A stretch of DNA of 64,000 nucleotides from JBQTKD01 sp052386455 (GCA_052386455.1 JBQTKD010000042.1:3123-67122); one strand, 5' to 3'; shown: positions 16,167 through 24,653, counted from the stretch's first letter. Program-made: numbers and translations. Notes: generated by a model from the sequence alone, not told the origin.

Positions 16167-17570
16167 ATGACAGCCACACTCGAACCTGTTGACGCCGAAA
16201 CGAACTGGCAGACCAACCTTCGCGAGCGGGCCGAGTTGGAAGGTCTCGGGGAGCGGATCGTGGAGGGTGCGGGGCATCTCGCCGCTGCCACGGGCACCTG
16301 GTTGGGGATGGTCGCCGAGTTCGACCGGCGTGGCGGGTGGGCGGGCACGGGCATCGTGTCGTGCGCGCACTGGCTGACGTGGCGCTGCGGGATCGGGGCG
16401 GGGACTGCGCGCGAGCACGTTCGCGTTGCCCGGGCGCTGGAGGGACTGCCGCTGCTGGCGGCGGAACTGGCCGCGGGACGGCTGTCGTACTCGAAGGTGC
16501 GGGCGGTCACGCGGGTGGCGAACTCCGCGAACGAGGTGGACCTGGTGAATCTGGCGCTGTGCTCGACCGGCGCTCAACTGGAGAGCGTCGTCCGAGGCCT
16601 GCGCAAGGCCAAGGACCTGGCCGACGTCCAGGACCGCCACGTCAGGCGCAGCGTGTCCTGGCACTGGGCCGAGGACGGAATGCTCGTGCTCAAGGCCCGG
16701 CTCTCGCCCGAGGACGGCGCTCTACTGCTCGCCGCGCTCGAGGCGGCGCATCCGGACGTTCCCGCGGAAACGTCGGACCTCCTCGCCGACGAGTCCGCGG
16801 CCTGCGAGGTCGTGTGCACGCCGGCGAACCGCAACGCCGACAGTCTGGTGACCCTGGCGCGCACCTGTCTCGGCGAGCTGCGCACCGCAGAGCCGCACAA
16901 CGCGCCCAACTACACCGTGAACCTCCACGTGGACCTTGAAAAGCTGCTGACGGACGACCCGCACTCGCGCATCGAGAACGGACCCGCGATACACCCCGAG
17001 ACGTTGCGGCGGATCCTGTGCGACTCGGCCGCAGTGGTCGTCGCGCACCACGGGAGTGGCGGTGGCGGCACCTCCATGGACATCGGCCACCGCTCGCGCA
17101 CGGTCCCCCGCAGGCTGCGGCGCGCTTTGATGCTGCGCGACAAGGGCTGCGGCGCCCCCGGCTGCTCGGCCACGCGACACCTGCACGCGCATCACGTCGT
17201 CCACTGGTCGAAGGGCGGCCCGACGGCGCTCTGGAACCTGATTCTGCTCTGCTCGGCCCACCACCATCTTGTTCACGAGGGCAACGTCTCCGTCACCGCC
17301 GACGGCCACGGTGGGTTCGAGTTCTACGCCCCCGACGACACCCGCCTCGAGCGCGTGCCCACCGTCCACGGCGGCAACGCCTCGACCTTGCGTGCGCTCC
17401 ACGGCGCGACGATCGACTCCCGGACCGCGACGCCGGCCTGGTCCGGCGAGAAACTCGATCTGCACTACGCGGTGAACGTGCTCCTGCTCGCAGAGGAAGC
17501 AGTGTCGCGCGGTCTACAGAACGTTCCCGCGGGAACGCCCGAACTCCCCGAAGGCTGGTCGCTGAACTAA
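16167..17570 (+). CDS. 13E12-family (DUF222) HNH endonuclease-like protein
   Basis: A 467-aa protein with an N-terminal DUF222/13E12 region and a C-terminal HNH nuclease domain. The latter contains CGAPGCSATRHLHAHHVVHW, then GGPTALWNLILLCSAHHHLVH, which supply the zinc cysteines and the catalytic His/Asn/His. ATG 16167 is chosen because AAGGAG lies five bases upstream; the ATG at 16146 lies inside the SOS box and has no ribosome site. Family members are multicopy in actinobacteria, and in Mycobacterium tuberculosis several are LexA-regulated, in agreement with the SOS box here. It probably cuts or nicks DNA during damage responses. The target is unknown. Confidence 0.88.
   Translation: MTATLEPVDAETNWQTNLRERAELEGLGERIVEGAGHLAAATGTWLGMVAEFDRRGGWAGTGIVSCAHWLTWRCGIGAGTAREHVRVARALEGLPLLAAELAAGRLSYSKVRAVTRVANSANEVDLVNLALCSTGAQLESVVRGLRKAKDLADVQDRHVRRSVSWHWAEDGMLVLKARLSPEDGALLLAALEAAHPDVPAETSDLLADESAACEVVCTPANRNADSLVTLARTCLGELRTAEPHNAPNYTVNLHVDLEKLLTDDPHSRIENGPAIHPETLRRILCDSAAVVVAHHGSGGGGTSMDIGHRSRTVPRRLRRALMLRDKGCGAPGCSATRHLHAHHVVHWSKGGPTALWNLILLCSAHHHLVHEGNVSVTADGHGGFEFYAPDDTRLERVPTVHGGNASTLRALHGATIDSRTATPAWSGEKLDLHYAVNVLLLAEEAVSRGLQNVPAGTPELPEGWSLN
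17522..17537. repeat. 16-bp palindrome CGTTCCCGCGGGAACG, copy 2
   Basis: Lies inside the last codons of the HNH gene and is identical to 16069-16084, so the two copies bracket the gene. Confidence 0.6.
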
Positions 17571-17576
17571 CGGACT

Positions 17577-18164
17577 TCAGGGGCGCCGGAGTTCGTCCCA
17601 CCGCGGTTGGTGCGTGCCGTCGTCGGGGCGCGCGGCGCGCAGTCGCGCGACCCGTTCGTCGTCGGGGCCGAGGATCTCGACGAGCCAGGCGATCGCCTCC
17701 GCCACGTTCGGCCCGCCGTGGGCGAGCATCGAGGCGATGTCGATCCAGTCCTTCGGGCGATCGAACAGGGCCTTGAAGACGGTGAGGTCCGTCGCGGAGA
17801 GGACCGGGATCGAGGTGTCGCGCAACGGCATCCGCACGGTTCGTCCGGCGACGACTTGATGCAGCAGATGTTGCGGGAAGAACAGGTCCACCGGGGTCCG
17901 GCCCCACCACAGGCGGACCTGACCGTCGCGTTGGACGCGCGCCACGTCCGCGGCGGTGTGCGCGACGCCGGGCGGCAGGGCCGCCAGCACGCCCTCTGCT
18001 GCGTCGGTGGGCGCACTGACGTTGACGTCGATGTCCGCCGTCGCGCGCGGATGCGCGACGTGGAAGGCGAGCGCGAGCGCGCCGCCGAACGCGTGGACGA
18101 TTCCGGCGGTGGCCAACGCCTCGTCGATCGCCAGCACCTTGGCGACGATTCCGGGCTCTGTCAT
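17577..18164 (-). CDS. AbiEii/MenT-like nucleotidyltransferase, probable toxin
   Basis: A 195-aa nucleotidyltransferase-fold protein. FGGALALAFHV (26-36) supplies the Gly-rich loop, and ADIDV (43-47) the paired acidic residues that bind metal. A later lysine-containing helix (DLTVFKALFDRPKDWID) is typical of AbiEii/MenT-like enzymes, some of which add nucleotides to tRNA ends and stop growth. ATG 18164 overlaps the stop of the upstream HTH gene (ATGA), an arrangement common to antitoxin-toxin pairs. The gene converges on the HNH gene with a six-base gap. Toxicity and substrate are inferred from family and neighbour. Confidence 0.75.
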   Translation of the reverse strand: MTEPGIVAKVLAIDEALATAGIVHAFGGALALAFHVAHPRATADIDVNVSAPTDAAEGVLAALPPGVAHTAADVARVQRDGQVRLWWGRTPVDLFFPQHLLHQVVAGRTVRMPLRDTSIPVLSATDLTVFKALFDRPKDWIDIASMLAHGGPNVAEAIAWLVEILGPDDERVARLRAARPDDGTHQPRWDELRRP

Positions 18165-18472
18165 CGGGCGATCAGTTCCGCCCAGGTGGGCGGCCCCTCG
18201 GAACCGGGAGCGAACGGCAGTTCGTCCCCGAGTTCGAGCACGTCCTCGAACTCCAGCTTGCGACGCGAGCGCCAGTCGGGGGCCACGTCGACCTCGATGA
18301 CGAGCCCGGCGGCCTCGGCGACCCGCTCCAACTGACGCAGGCTCGGATGGCGGTGGCCGTGCGCGTACTCGCTGATCGACGCCCGAGACATCGACGCCCG
18401 CGCCGCCAGTTCGGTCATGGTGAGACCGCTGCGCGCGAGGATGCGCCAGACCAGCTCGGGAGTCACCGGCAC
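18161..18472 (-). CDS. XRE-family HTH regulator, probable antitoxin
   Basis: A 103-aa protein with a helix-turn-helix in its first 60 residues (LTMTELAARASMSRASISEY, then a recognition segment ending HPSLRQL). This is followed by an acidic tail that could clamp the partner enzyme. GTG 18472 is the first start after the palindrome; GTG 18466 is an equally possible start. The gene overlaps the nucleotidyltransferase gene by four bases. A perfect 7-bp-arm palindrome sits three bases upstream, so autorepression is likely. Together these features make a plausible two-gene toxin-antitoxin operon. Confidence 0.75.
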   Translation of the reverse strand: MPVTPELVWRILARSGLTMTELAARASMSRASISEYAHGHRHPSLRQLERVAEAAGLVIEVDVAPDWRSRRKLEFEDVLELGDELPFAPGSEGPPTWAELIAR

Positions 18473-18475
18473 AGT

Positions 18476-18491
18476 GTATGAGAACTCATAC
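18476..18491. promoter_or_regulatory. Palindrome GTATGAG-AA-CTCATAC, candidate antitoxin operator
   Basis: Perfect 7-bp arms around AA, immediately before the HTH gene start and A/T-richer than its surroundings. The position suits autorepression of the HTH/nucleotidyltransferase pair; it may also include the -10 region. Confidence 0.6.
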
Positions 18492-18513
18492 GCTACCGGC
18501 CACCACCGGGGGC

Positions 18514-19659
18514 TCAGCCGTCGAGCAGCGACCCGTTCGCCAGGTCGCGTGCGGGACGTGCGTCGATCCGATCCGCGAGGGGGAACGACATGCCGCCGGC
18601 GTGGACGACGACGAGGCGGTCGAGTTCTAGATCCGTCAGCGCGCTGCGCATCGATCGCGTGACCGTGGGGCGGTCGGTTCGCTTGATCTCGATGCCGATG
18701 CGGCGGCCGCCGGTTTCGAGGAACAGGTCGAGTTCCGCGCCCGCGGCGGTGCCCCAGAACCACGGATGCCCGAGCTCGAGGCGCAGGATCTGGTCGAGAA
18801 CGAAGCCCTCCCAACTCGCGCCGACCTTCGGATGGCCGAGCAGTTGGTGGTGGTCGTCGATGCCGAGCAACCGGTGCAGCAGTCCGCTGTCGCGCAGGTA
18901 GATCTTGGGGGAGCGGATCTGGCGCTTGGCGATGTTCGCGTACCAGGGCTGTAACTGACGGATCATCAGGGCGTCGGTGAGGGCGTCCAGGTAGCGGCGC
19001 ACGGTGGGCTCCGAGACGCCGAGGGCACGGGCGAGTTCGGCGCCGTTCCAGGTTTGGGCGTGGAAGTGCGCCAGCATCGTCCAGAACCGGCGCATGGTGG
19101 TGGAGGGCGTGCGCACTCCGAGGTTGGCGAGATCCCGCTCGAGGAACGTTGCGATGTAGTCGTCGCGCCAGGCCGCCGACGTGGCGGTGGACTCCGCGAG
19201 AAACGAGCGGGGAAGGGAGCCGCGCGACCACAGCTCGTCCAGCGCGTCGGGCCCCACGTCGGCGACACGAAAACCGCCCATCTCGACCAGGGCGACCCGG
19301 CCCGCCAGCGACTCCGCGGCAAGTCCGACCAGGTCGGGCGACGCACTGCCGAGGACCAGGAATCGGCCCGGGCGGTCGTCGGCGTCGGCCAGAACCCGAA
19401 GGATCGGGAACAGGTCTTGGCGTCGCTGCGCCTCGTCGATCACGACGGTGCCGTCGAGGCCGGGCAGGCTCAGGGTTGGCTCGCCGAGGCGGGCCAGATC
19501 CCGCGGATCCTCGAGGTCGAAGTGATGCGACGGCGCCGGCCCGACGACCGTCCGAGCCAAGGTCGACTTGCCGGCCTGGCGAGGGCCGGTGAGCACGACG
19601 ACGGGCGAACGGCGCAGCGCTGCGCGCAGGGCTGCTTCCTCGGCGGACCGCTCGATCAC
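18514..19659 (-). CDS. AAA ATPase with DUF4143 domain
   Basis: A 381-aa AAA-type ATPase. Walker A is GPRQAGKS (25-32) and the Walker B region is GTVVIDEAQ. A sensor-like LVLGSASPDL follows, then a winged-helix-like segment (GAELARALGVSEPTVRRYLD). The C-terminal DUF4143 part contains GAELDLFLETGGRRIGIEIK, an endonuclease-like D/E-x-K motif. Such proteins are widespread, often in accessory regions, and their function is poorly known. A 14-bp inverted repeat lies just upstream and probably carries its control site. A second, divergent DUF4143 ATPase is encoded at 51928-53181. Confidence 0.85.
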   Translation of the reverse strand: MIERSAEEAALRAALRRSPVVVLTGPRQAGKSTLARTVVGPAPSHHFDLEDPRDLARLGEPTLSLPGLDGTVVIDEAQRRQDLFPILRVLADADDRPGRFLVLGSASPDLVGLAAESLAGRVALVEMGGFRVADVGPDALDELWSRGSLPRSFLAESTATSAAWRDDYIATFLERDLANLGVRTPSTTMRRFWTMLAHFHAQTWNGAELARALGVSEPTVRRYLDALTDALMIRQLQPWYANIAKRQIRSPKIYLRDSGLLHRLLGIDDHHQLLGHPKVGASWEGFVLDQILRLELGHPWFWGTAAGAELDLFLETGGRRIGIEIKRTDRPTVTRSMRSALTDLELDRLVVVHAGGMSFPLADRIDARPARDLANGSLLDG

Positions 19660-19671
19660 AGGGGCAGTCTA

Positions 19672-19708
19672 CCTTGTATTTCTAATATGAAACGTTAGAA
19701 ATACAAGG
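19672..19708. promoter_or_regulatory. Perfect 14-bp inverted repeat upstream of the DUF4143 gene
   Basis: CCTTGTATTTCTAA (19672-19685) and TTAGAAATACAAGG (19695-19708) with a 9-nt A/T-rich loop, starting 13 bases before the ATG on the minus strand. The very low GC content contrasts with everything around it. It is probably an operator overlapping the promoter. Confidence 0.65.
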
Positions 19709-19734
19709 CAAGCGCGAAGGGTTCCGTCCGGGGC

Positions 19735-19762
19735 TAAAGCTCCGTTCGGGGCATTCCGATAC
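19735..19762 (+). promoter_or_regulatory. Strong candidate WhiG-type promoter for pilM-N-O-D
   Basis: TAAA (19735-19738), 16-nt spacer, TCCGATAC (19755-19762): a complete consensus -35 and six of eight -10 bases. It lies 40 nt before the pilM start. Confidence 0.65.
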
Positions 19763-19801
19763 AGCCCTCGTCTGAACTTCGTCCAGTCGTGGAGCGTGTC
19801 G

Positions 19802-20893
19802 GTGAACCGTCCCTTCGATCGCGGCGTCGTGGCCCTCGACGTCGGCAGTTCGGGGCTGCGCGCTGCGCAGTTCTCGTCGTCGCGCAAGCCTCGGCTCGAG
19901 CGCTACGCCGAGGCTCCGCTGCCGTCCGGCACGGTCAACGCCGGTGTCGTCATGGACCCGGCCGCCCTGTCCAAGGCGCTCAAGCAGCTCTGGTCGGACG
20001 GGAAGTTCACCACCAAGCAGGTCGTCTTCTCCGTCGCCAACGACCGGGTGCTGGTGCGTCAGCTCGACCTGGACTGGATGGAGCCCGCGGACTTCCGCAA
20101 GGCGCTTCCGTACAGCGTCGCCGACGCGCTTCCGATGTCGCTGGACGACGCGAACCTGGACTACCACGTCCTCGAGGAGCTGCCCGCAGTTCCGGAGCTC
20201 GGCCTGGACCGCACGCTGCGCGTCCTCGTCGTGTCGGCCACCCGGGACATGATCGAGACGTTCGTGACCGCCCTGGACGCCGCGGGGCTCAGCCCGCGCC
20301 GCGCCGAGCTCGCGCCGTTCGCGTTGATCCGCGCCGCCGCCGCCGGGGCGCCCTCGCCCGAGCCGGGCACGGCCGAGGCCATCGTCGACATCGGCGCCGA
20401 CACCCTCACCGTCGTCACCCACACCGGTGGCCGGCCACGCTTCGTCCGCACCGTCGGTCACCTCGGCGGCCGGTTCATCACCGGCGAGCTCCAGCAGAAG
20501 TTCGGCTGGTCCTACCAGGAGGCCGAAGACGCGAAGACCACCTACGGTCTGCCGGGCCAGCGCAAGGGCGAGGCCGAGCCCGGGGGCATCGCCGACCACC
20601 CGGCGCAGCGCGCCATCGCCGAGCGTGTCGACTCGGTGGTCGCCGAGGTGCGCACCACCCTCAACTTCTTCCTGTCGGCAGGCACCGGCGTCACCGCGCT
20701 GTCCCGGATCGTGCTCACCGGCGGGGGTTCGCTGCTCGGTGGTCTCGACGAGCGGATCGCCGCCGCGCTCGGGGTTCCCGTCGTCGGGCTGACCCCGCCG
20801 GACTCGGTGAAGCTCGCGGGCGTCGCGCCCGAGGCGCTCACCGGCGCGGGCTCCGTAGCCCTGCTCGCAGGCCTTGCCCTCGGAGTGGAGTAG
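19802..20893 (+). CDS. pilM: Type IV pilus assembly protein PilM (actin-like)
   Basis: A 363-aa actin-fold ATPase. Early strand VVALDVGSSGLRAAQ is phosphate loop 1, EAIVDIGADTLTVV is loop 2 and IVLTGGGSLLGGL is the adenosine motif. PilM sits on the cytoplasmic face and recruits PilN and PilO to the ATPase platform. Two GTG codons compete: 19796 is only one base from GGAG (19791-19794), while 19802 is seven bases away and preferred. It is the first gene of a tight four-gene operon with pilN, pilO and the peptidase gene. Confidence 0.94.
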   Translation: MNRPFDRGVVALDVGSSGLRAAQFSSSRKPRLERYAEAPLPSGTVNAGVVMDPAALSKALKQLWSDGKFTTKQVVFSVANDRVLVRQLDLDWMEPADFRKALPYSVADALPMSLDDANLDYHVLEELPAVPELGLDRTLRVLVVSATRDMIETFVTALDAAGLSPRRAELAPFALIRAAAAGAPSPEPGTAEAIVDIGADTLTVVTHTGGRPRFVRTVGHLGGRFITGELQQKFGWSYQEAEDAKTTYGLPGQRKGEAEPGGIADHPAQRAIAERVDSVVAEVRTTLNFFLSAGTGVTALSRIVLTGGGSLLGGLDERIAAALGVPVVGLTPPDSVKLAGVAPEALTGAGSVALLAGLALGVE

Positions 20894-20896
20894 CAG

Positions 20897-22009
20897 ATGA
20901 CCAACACAGGATCGTCAGAGACGGGCACCGCGACCCTCGCGCCGCGCACCGGAATCCCGGGTCCGCGCCTGCCACAGGTCAACCTGCTCTCCCCGGACAC
21001 CCTGCAGAATCTGGCGGTCCGTCAGGTCAAGCGGCGGCTCGTCGCCGCAGGCCTCGTCGGCGTCGTCCTCGTCGCCGGCGGCTGGGGGGTGCAGAGCTGG
21101 CGCCTGTCCTCGGCCAAGAGCGACCTGGCCGCCGAGCAGGCGCTGACTCCGCCGCTGCAGGCCCAGTTGACCGAGCTCGAGCCCGTAGCTCGGTTCGTGT
21201 CCGGTCTCGACTCGCGCAAGCAGGCCGCGTCCAAGGCCATGGCCGCCGAGGTCCTGTTCTCCGAGGCGCTCGTCGACATGAACAAGCGGCTGCCCAAGGG
21301 CGTCGAACTCTCCACCATGTCCGTCACGATCACGCCGGCGATCGTGCCCACCCTGGTGCCGCCGGTCTCCCCGCTGGCCAAGGCCGGCATCGACGCGAAC
21401 GGCAAGGACACCACCAAGGCGCAGCAGCCGGCGGCGGCAGCCGACGGCAGTGCGACCCCCGCGGCGAGCACGCCGTCCACGGCCGCCTCGGCGGTCCAGT
21501 GCGCCCGGCCCGACCCGTTCAAGCCCGCGCTGATCATCGGCTGCGTGACGCTCTCCGGTACCGCTTCGAGCCGCGAGGCCGTCGGCAAGTTCGTCGAAAG
21601 CCTGAAGAGCGCGAAGATCTACGCCGACCCGTTCATCGCGACCACCACGGTCAACGGCGCGACGGGCGAGCGCAGCGTCGCCTTCAACGGCAGCGTCGGC
21701 ATCACCGGCGAGATCGTCAGCGGCCGCTACGCGGATCTGAGCTGGCTCACCGACCCCGCGGTCCTGGCGGCCGCGGAGAAGATGGTCGCCGCCGGGAACA
21801 CCGCCGGCGTCCGGCTCGACGAGAAGGCCGACGCCCTCGCCGAGTACCAGAAGGCCCAGGCCGCCGCTGCGGCCAAGGCCGAGGCGGCCGCGGCCAAGAA
21901 GGCCGAGAAGGAAGCCGCCGAGGAAGCCGCCAAGCAGCAGCAGGCGCTGATCGACGCGCTGAACAAGGCCAACGCGAACAAGGAAAACAACACCGGGGAA
22001 GGCCAGTAG
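20897..22009 (+). CDS. pilN: Type IV pilus assembly protein PilN
   Basis: A 370-aa bitopic membrane protein, longer than most PilN (about 200 aa). Near the N-terminus it has VNLLSP (28-33), the short cytoplasmic motif that PilM binds, then one transmembrane helix (about 48-66). The periplasmic-side part includes a low-complexity Ala/Ser/Thr/Pro stretch around residues 175-195. The end is an Ala/Lys/Glu-rich coiled coil (about 310-350) and an Asn-rich tail. The low-complexity additions account for the extra length. ATG 20897 follows the pilM stop by three bases. Confidence 0.9.
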   Translation: MTNTGSSETGTATLAPRTGIPGPRLPQVNLLSPDTLQNLAVRQVKRRLVAAGLVGVVLVAGGWGVQSWRLSSAKSDLAAEQALTPPLQAQLTELEPVARFVSGLDSRKQAASKAMAAEVLFSEALVDMNKRLPKGVELSTMSVTITPAIVPTLVPPVSPLAKAGIDANGKDTTKAQQPAAAADGSATPAASTPSTAASAVQCARPDPFKPALIIGCVTLSGTASSREAVGKFVESLKSAKIYADPFIATTTVNGATGERSVAFNGSVGITGEIVSGRYADLSWLTDPAVLAAAEKMVAAGNTAGVRLDEKADALAEYQKAQAAAAAKAEAAAAKKAEKEAAEEAAKQQQALIDALNKANANKENNTGEGQ

Positions 22010-22777
22010 ATGAAGACGCTCGAACTTCCCTCGCTCGTGGGCTCGCGCAACCCCTCGCGTCCGCAGCGCAAGCGGGCCGCCACGGAACTCACGCCCACCA
22101 AGAAGACAGCGGTGGTGGGTGCTCTGCTCCTGGCGCTGGGGCTCACCGCCTCCTGGTTCGTGGTCCTCAAGCCCCGCGCCGCGGACGTGGCCGCGGTCCA
22201 GGAGCAGACCGCGGCGGCGCTGTCCGCCAACGATTCGCTGCGGGCGCAGATCGCGGCCCGTCGGGTCCAGGCCGCGCAACTGCCGACGCTGGCCAAGCTC
22301 TCCGACGCACTCTCGGCGCGCTTCCCGGCCACCGCGGAACAGGCGAAGCTGTTCTCGATGATCGGCGCGGCCGCGGCGGGAGCCGGCATCGCGCCGCAGT
22401 TCGTCACCAACCTGACCGTCGCGGCCCCGGTGGACGCCTCGGGTGCGACGACCTCCGCGGGCCTGCCCGGAGTCGCCACACCCATCGGCCGGCTCGCGTC
22501 GCAGCAGCTGACCATGGACGTGCGCGCCAAGCCGGACCAGATTCGCAAGTTCGTCGCGAACCTCGAGAAGCTGCCCCGCGCGTTCCAGGTGACCTCGCTG
22601 AACCTGAACCTGCAGACGGCCGCGGCCGCCGGTACCGCCGGGACCGTGGCCGCCGCAACGGCCGCTGCGGGAGCCGCCACGTCTGCGCAGATCACCGGCA
22701 CGATGTTCCTGATGCCGGAGTTCGCTGTGCCCCCGCAGCCGGCCGCGCCGCCCGCGCCCGCGCAGCCCAATGGGTGA
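22010..22777 (+). CDS. pilO: Type IV pilus assembly protein PilO
   Basis: A 255-aa membrane protein that starts directly after the pilN stop. A basic cytoplasmic tail is followed by one transmembrane helix (about residues 38-56). A coiled coil (about 60-110, PRAADVAAVQEQTAAAL region) and a ferredoxin-like domain follow, with Ala-rich low-complexity insertion near 205-225. PilO dimerises with PilN to form the alignment complex. It overlaps the following peptidase gene by eight bases. Confidence 0.9.
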   Translation: MKTLELPSLVGSRNPSRPQRKRAATELTPTKKTAVVGALLLALGLTASWFVVLKPRAADVAAVQEQTAAALSANDSLRAQIAARRVQAAQLPTLAKLSDALSARFPATAEQAKLFSMIGAAAAGAGIAPQFVTNLTVAAPVDASGATTSAGLPGVATPIGRLASQQLTMDVRAKPDQIRKFVANLEKLPRAFQVTSLNLNLQTAAAAGTAGTVAAATAAAGAATSAQITGTMFLMPEFAVPPQPAAPPAPAQPNG

Positions 22778-23555
22778 GGTCTGGTTCCCGGTCCTCGCGG
22801 CCGGACTGCTGGGCCTGCTCATCGGTTCGTTCCTGAACGTCGTCGTCCATCGGGTGCCCGAAGGGCGCTCGGTGGCCGGCGGCCGTTCGGCCTGTCCCGC
22901 CTGCGGATCGGAGATTCGTGCGCGGGACAACGTGCCGGTGCTGTCCTGGGTGCTGCTGCACGGCAAGTGCCGGGACTGCCGGGCGCCGATCTCGGCTCGC
23001 TACCCGCTCGTCGAGCTCGCCTGCGCCGTCCTGTTCGGTGCGCTCGCTCTGAAGCTGGGTGCCGACCCGGTGCTTCCGGCGCTGCTGGTCCTCGGCGCCG
23101 CGGGGATCGCTCTGGCGCTCATCGACCTGGACGTGCAGCGGCTTCCGTTCGTCATCACCGTGCCGATGTTCGGCGTCCTCGCGGCGCTGCTGGTCGTGGA
23201 CGGCCTCGCCGACGGCTGGTCTCCCGCGAAGACCGGCCTGCTCTCCATGGCCGTCTGGTTCGGGCTCTACGGCGGACTCTGGCTCGGCACCGCCGGCCGC
23301 GGCATGGGCCTCGGCGACGTCGTTCTCGCACCCAGCCTTGGCCTCGCTCTCGGCTGGCTCGGCTGGGGACCCAGCCTGGTTGGACTCATGGCCGGGTTCG
23401 GCACCGGCGCCGCGGTGGGCGTGGCGATGATGGTGGCCGGAAAAGCCAAGCGCCGCTCCGCACTGCCGTTCGGCCCGTTCATGCTGACCGGCGCTGCCGT
23501 CGGCATCTTCGTGGGCTCTGCGGTGTGGAGCGGCTACTTGAGTGCGGTCGGCTAG
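22770..23555 (+). CDS. pilD: Type IV prepilin peptidase PilD
   Basis: A 261-aa polytopic membrane aspartyl protease and N-methylase. Two CxxC pairs (C42/C45, C67/C70) form the zinc loop of the methylase part. The catalytic aspartates lie in ALIDLDVQRLP (D119 or D121) and in GMGLGD (D183). Six to eight hydrophobic segments match the family. It would cleave after the glycine of the prepilin signals encoded at 2314-5545 and methylate the new N-terminus. It is the last gene of the pilM operon and converges on the serine protease gene. Confidence 0.95.
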   Translation: MGEVWFPVLAAGLLGLLIGSFLNVVVHRVPEGRSVAGGRSACPACGSEIRARDNVPVLSWVLLHGKCRDCRAPISARYPLVELACAVLFGALALKLGADPVLPALLVLGAAGIALALIDLDVQRLPFVITVPMFGVLAALLVVDGLADGWSPAKTGLLSMAVWFGLYGGLWLGTAGRGMGLGDVVLAPSLGLALGWLGWGPSLVGLMAGFGTGAAVGVAMMVAGKAKRRSALPFGPFMLTGAAVGIFVGSAVWSGYLSAVG

Positions 23556-23572
23556 GTCTGACTAGCCGTCAG

Positions 23573-24520
23573 TTATCCCAGGGGCGGGATCGGCAGGGCG
23601 ATCGGCAGCGGCAGGGCGCTCGGGATGAACGGCTCGGTGCCCTTGACCACGCGGAGCTTCTCGAAGCCCGGCGCGTTCGTGCGGGCGTAGGCCAACGCGT
23701 GCGCCAGGTCGCTGACCTGGTTGCTCAACGGCGTCGGCGCCAGTGCCAGCGTCGAGAGGTCGCCGAGCGCGCGGCCCTGGGAGTCCAGGAACGCAGAGCC
23801 CGAGTCGCCGGGGATGCCCGGAGTCAGCGTGTAGACCGAGTGCGACCACCCTTCGCCGACGGTGCCGAGGCTGGTGCCGGTCTTCGGCGACAGGAAGGCC
23901 AGGCCGCCGCGCAACTGCGAGTTGCCATAGGACACGACGCTCTCGCCCGGCTGGGTGCCGCCGACGTTTACGCCGGTCGGGCCGCCGAACACCGGAATGG
24001 ACGGATTCACCTTGCTCAAGGCAGACGACGGGATCTCGATGAGCGCCAGGTCGTTGAAGTTGCAGGCGTTGTCGTTCTTCTCGCCGAGCTTCTGCATCAG
24101 CAGCCACGAGTTGTAGACCATCGTGCCGGTCACGCCCGCGGAGGGAATGTCCACCTTGGTGCCCAGCGGCAGGGTCTTGGCGGTGCACCCGTTGGTCTCG
24201 GTGCTCTCGCCGGTGCCCGAGCAGTGCGCGGCCTGGCCGAGGTAGACCTTGCCGGGCGTGGTGTAGACGAAGTTCGCCGTGCACTGGCCCGAACCGCGCG
24301 TCTGCGTTTGCACGCCGGGCCGAACCGTCGCGAGAGCCGCCTGGGCCCACGACTGCGTGTCGTCGAAGAACGACGCTGCGATCTTGGCGTCCGGGCTCTC
24401 GGACGCCGACGCCGCCGGGGCGGAGAAGGTGGCGGCGCTGAGGAGGAGCGAAACACCCACCAGCGCCTGGCCGGCGCGGCGAGCGGTGGTGCGGTTCTGG
24501 TTCCCCCGAGAGGTGGGCAT
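23573..24520 (-). CDS. Secreted trypsin-like serine protease
   Basis: A 315-aa exported protease of the chymotrypsin-like (S1) type. ATG 24520 follows GGAGG by six bases and gives a signal peptide (hydrophobic 18-38, Ala-rich cleavage region). The triad is visible as AAHC (H99), NDLALIEI (D157) and GDSGSAF (S240). Cysteines C80/C100 flank the active His and C112/C153 may form another bond. The tail ends in a hydrophobic Pro/Leu/Ile repeat. It lies between pilD and whiG but has no WhiG-type promoter that I could find. Substrate unknown. Confidence 0.85.
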   Translation of the reverse strand: MPTSRGNQNRTTARRAGQALVGVSLLLSAATFSAPAASASESPDAKIAASFFDDTQSWAQAALATVRPGVQTQTRGSGQCTANFVYTTPGKVYLGQAAHCSGTGESTETNGCTAKTLPLGTKVDIPSAGVTGTMVYNSWLLMQKLGEKNDNACNFNDLALIEIPSSALSKVNPSIPVFGGPTGVNVGGTQPGESVVSYGNSQLRGGLAFLSPKTGTSLGTVGEGWSHSVYTLTPGIPGDSGSAFLDSQGRALGDLSTLALAPTPLSNQVSDLAHALAYARTNAPGFEKLRVVKGTEPFIPSALPLPIALPIPPLG

Positions 24521-24653
24521 GGAAGCCTCCGACAATCGAAACTGCTGTCGCGCTGGCTGCGCGTTGCAGTCGATAGAACTCCTGCCAGATTGGACGAATG
24601 CCCTGTATTGGCTATGAGTTCCCTATGTCCGGCTTCCGCCACAGCTGGCCGTG

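Noticed and set aside
14465..19708. att sites or integrase for the accessory island
   Set aside because: No integrase or transposase gene and no matching direct repeats at the edges were found.
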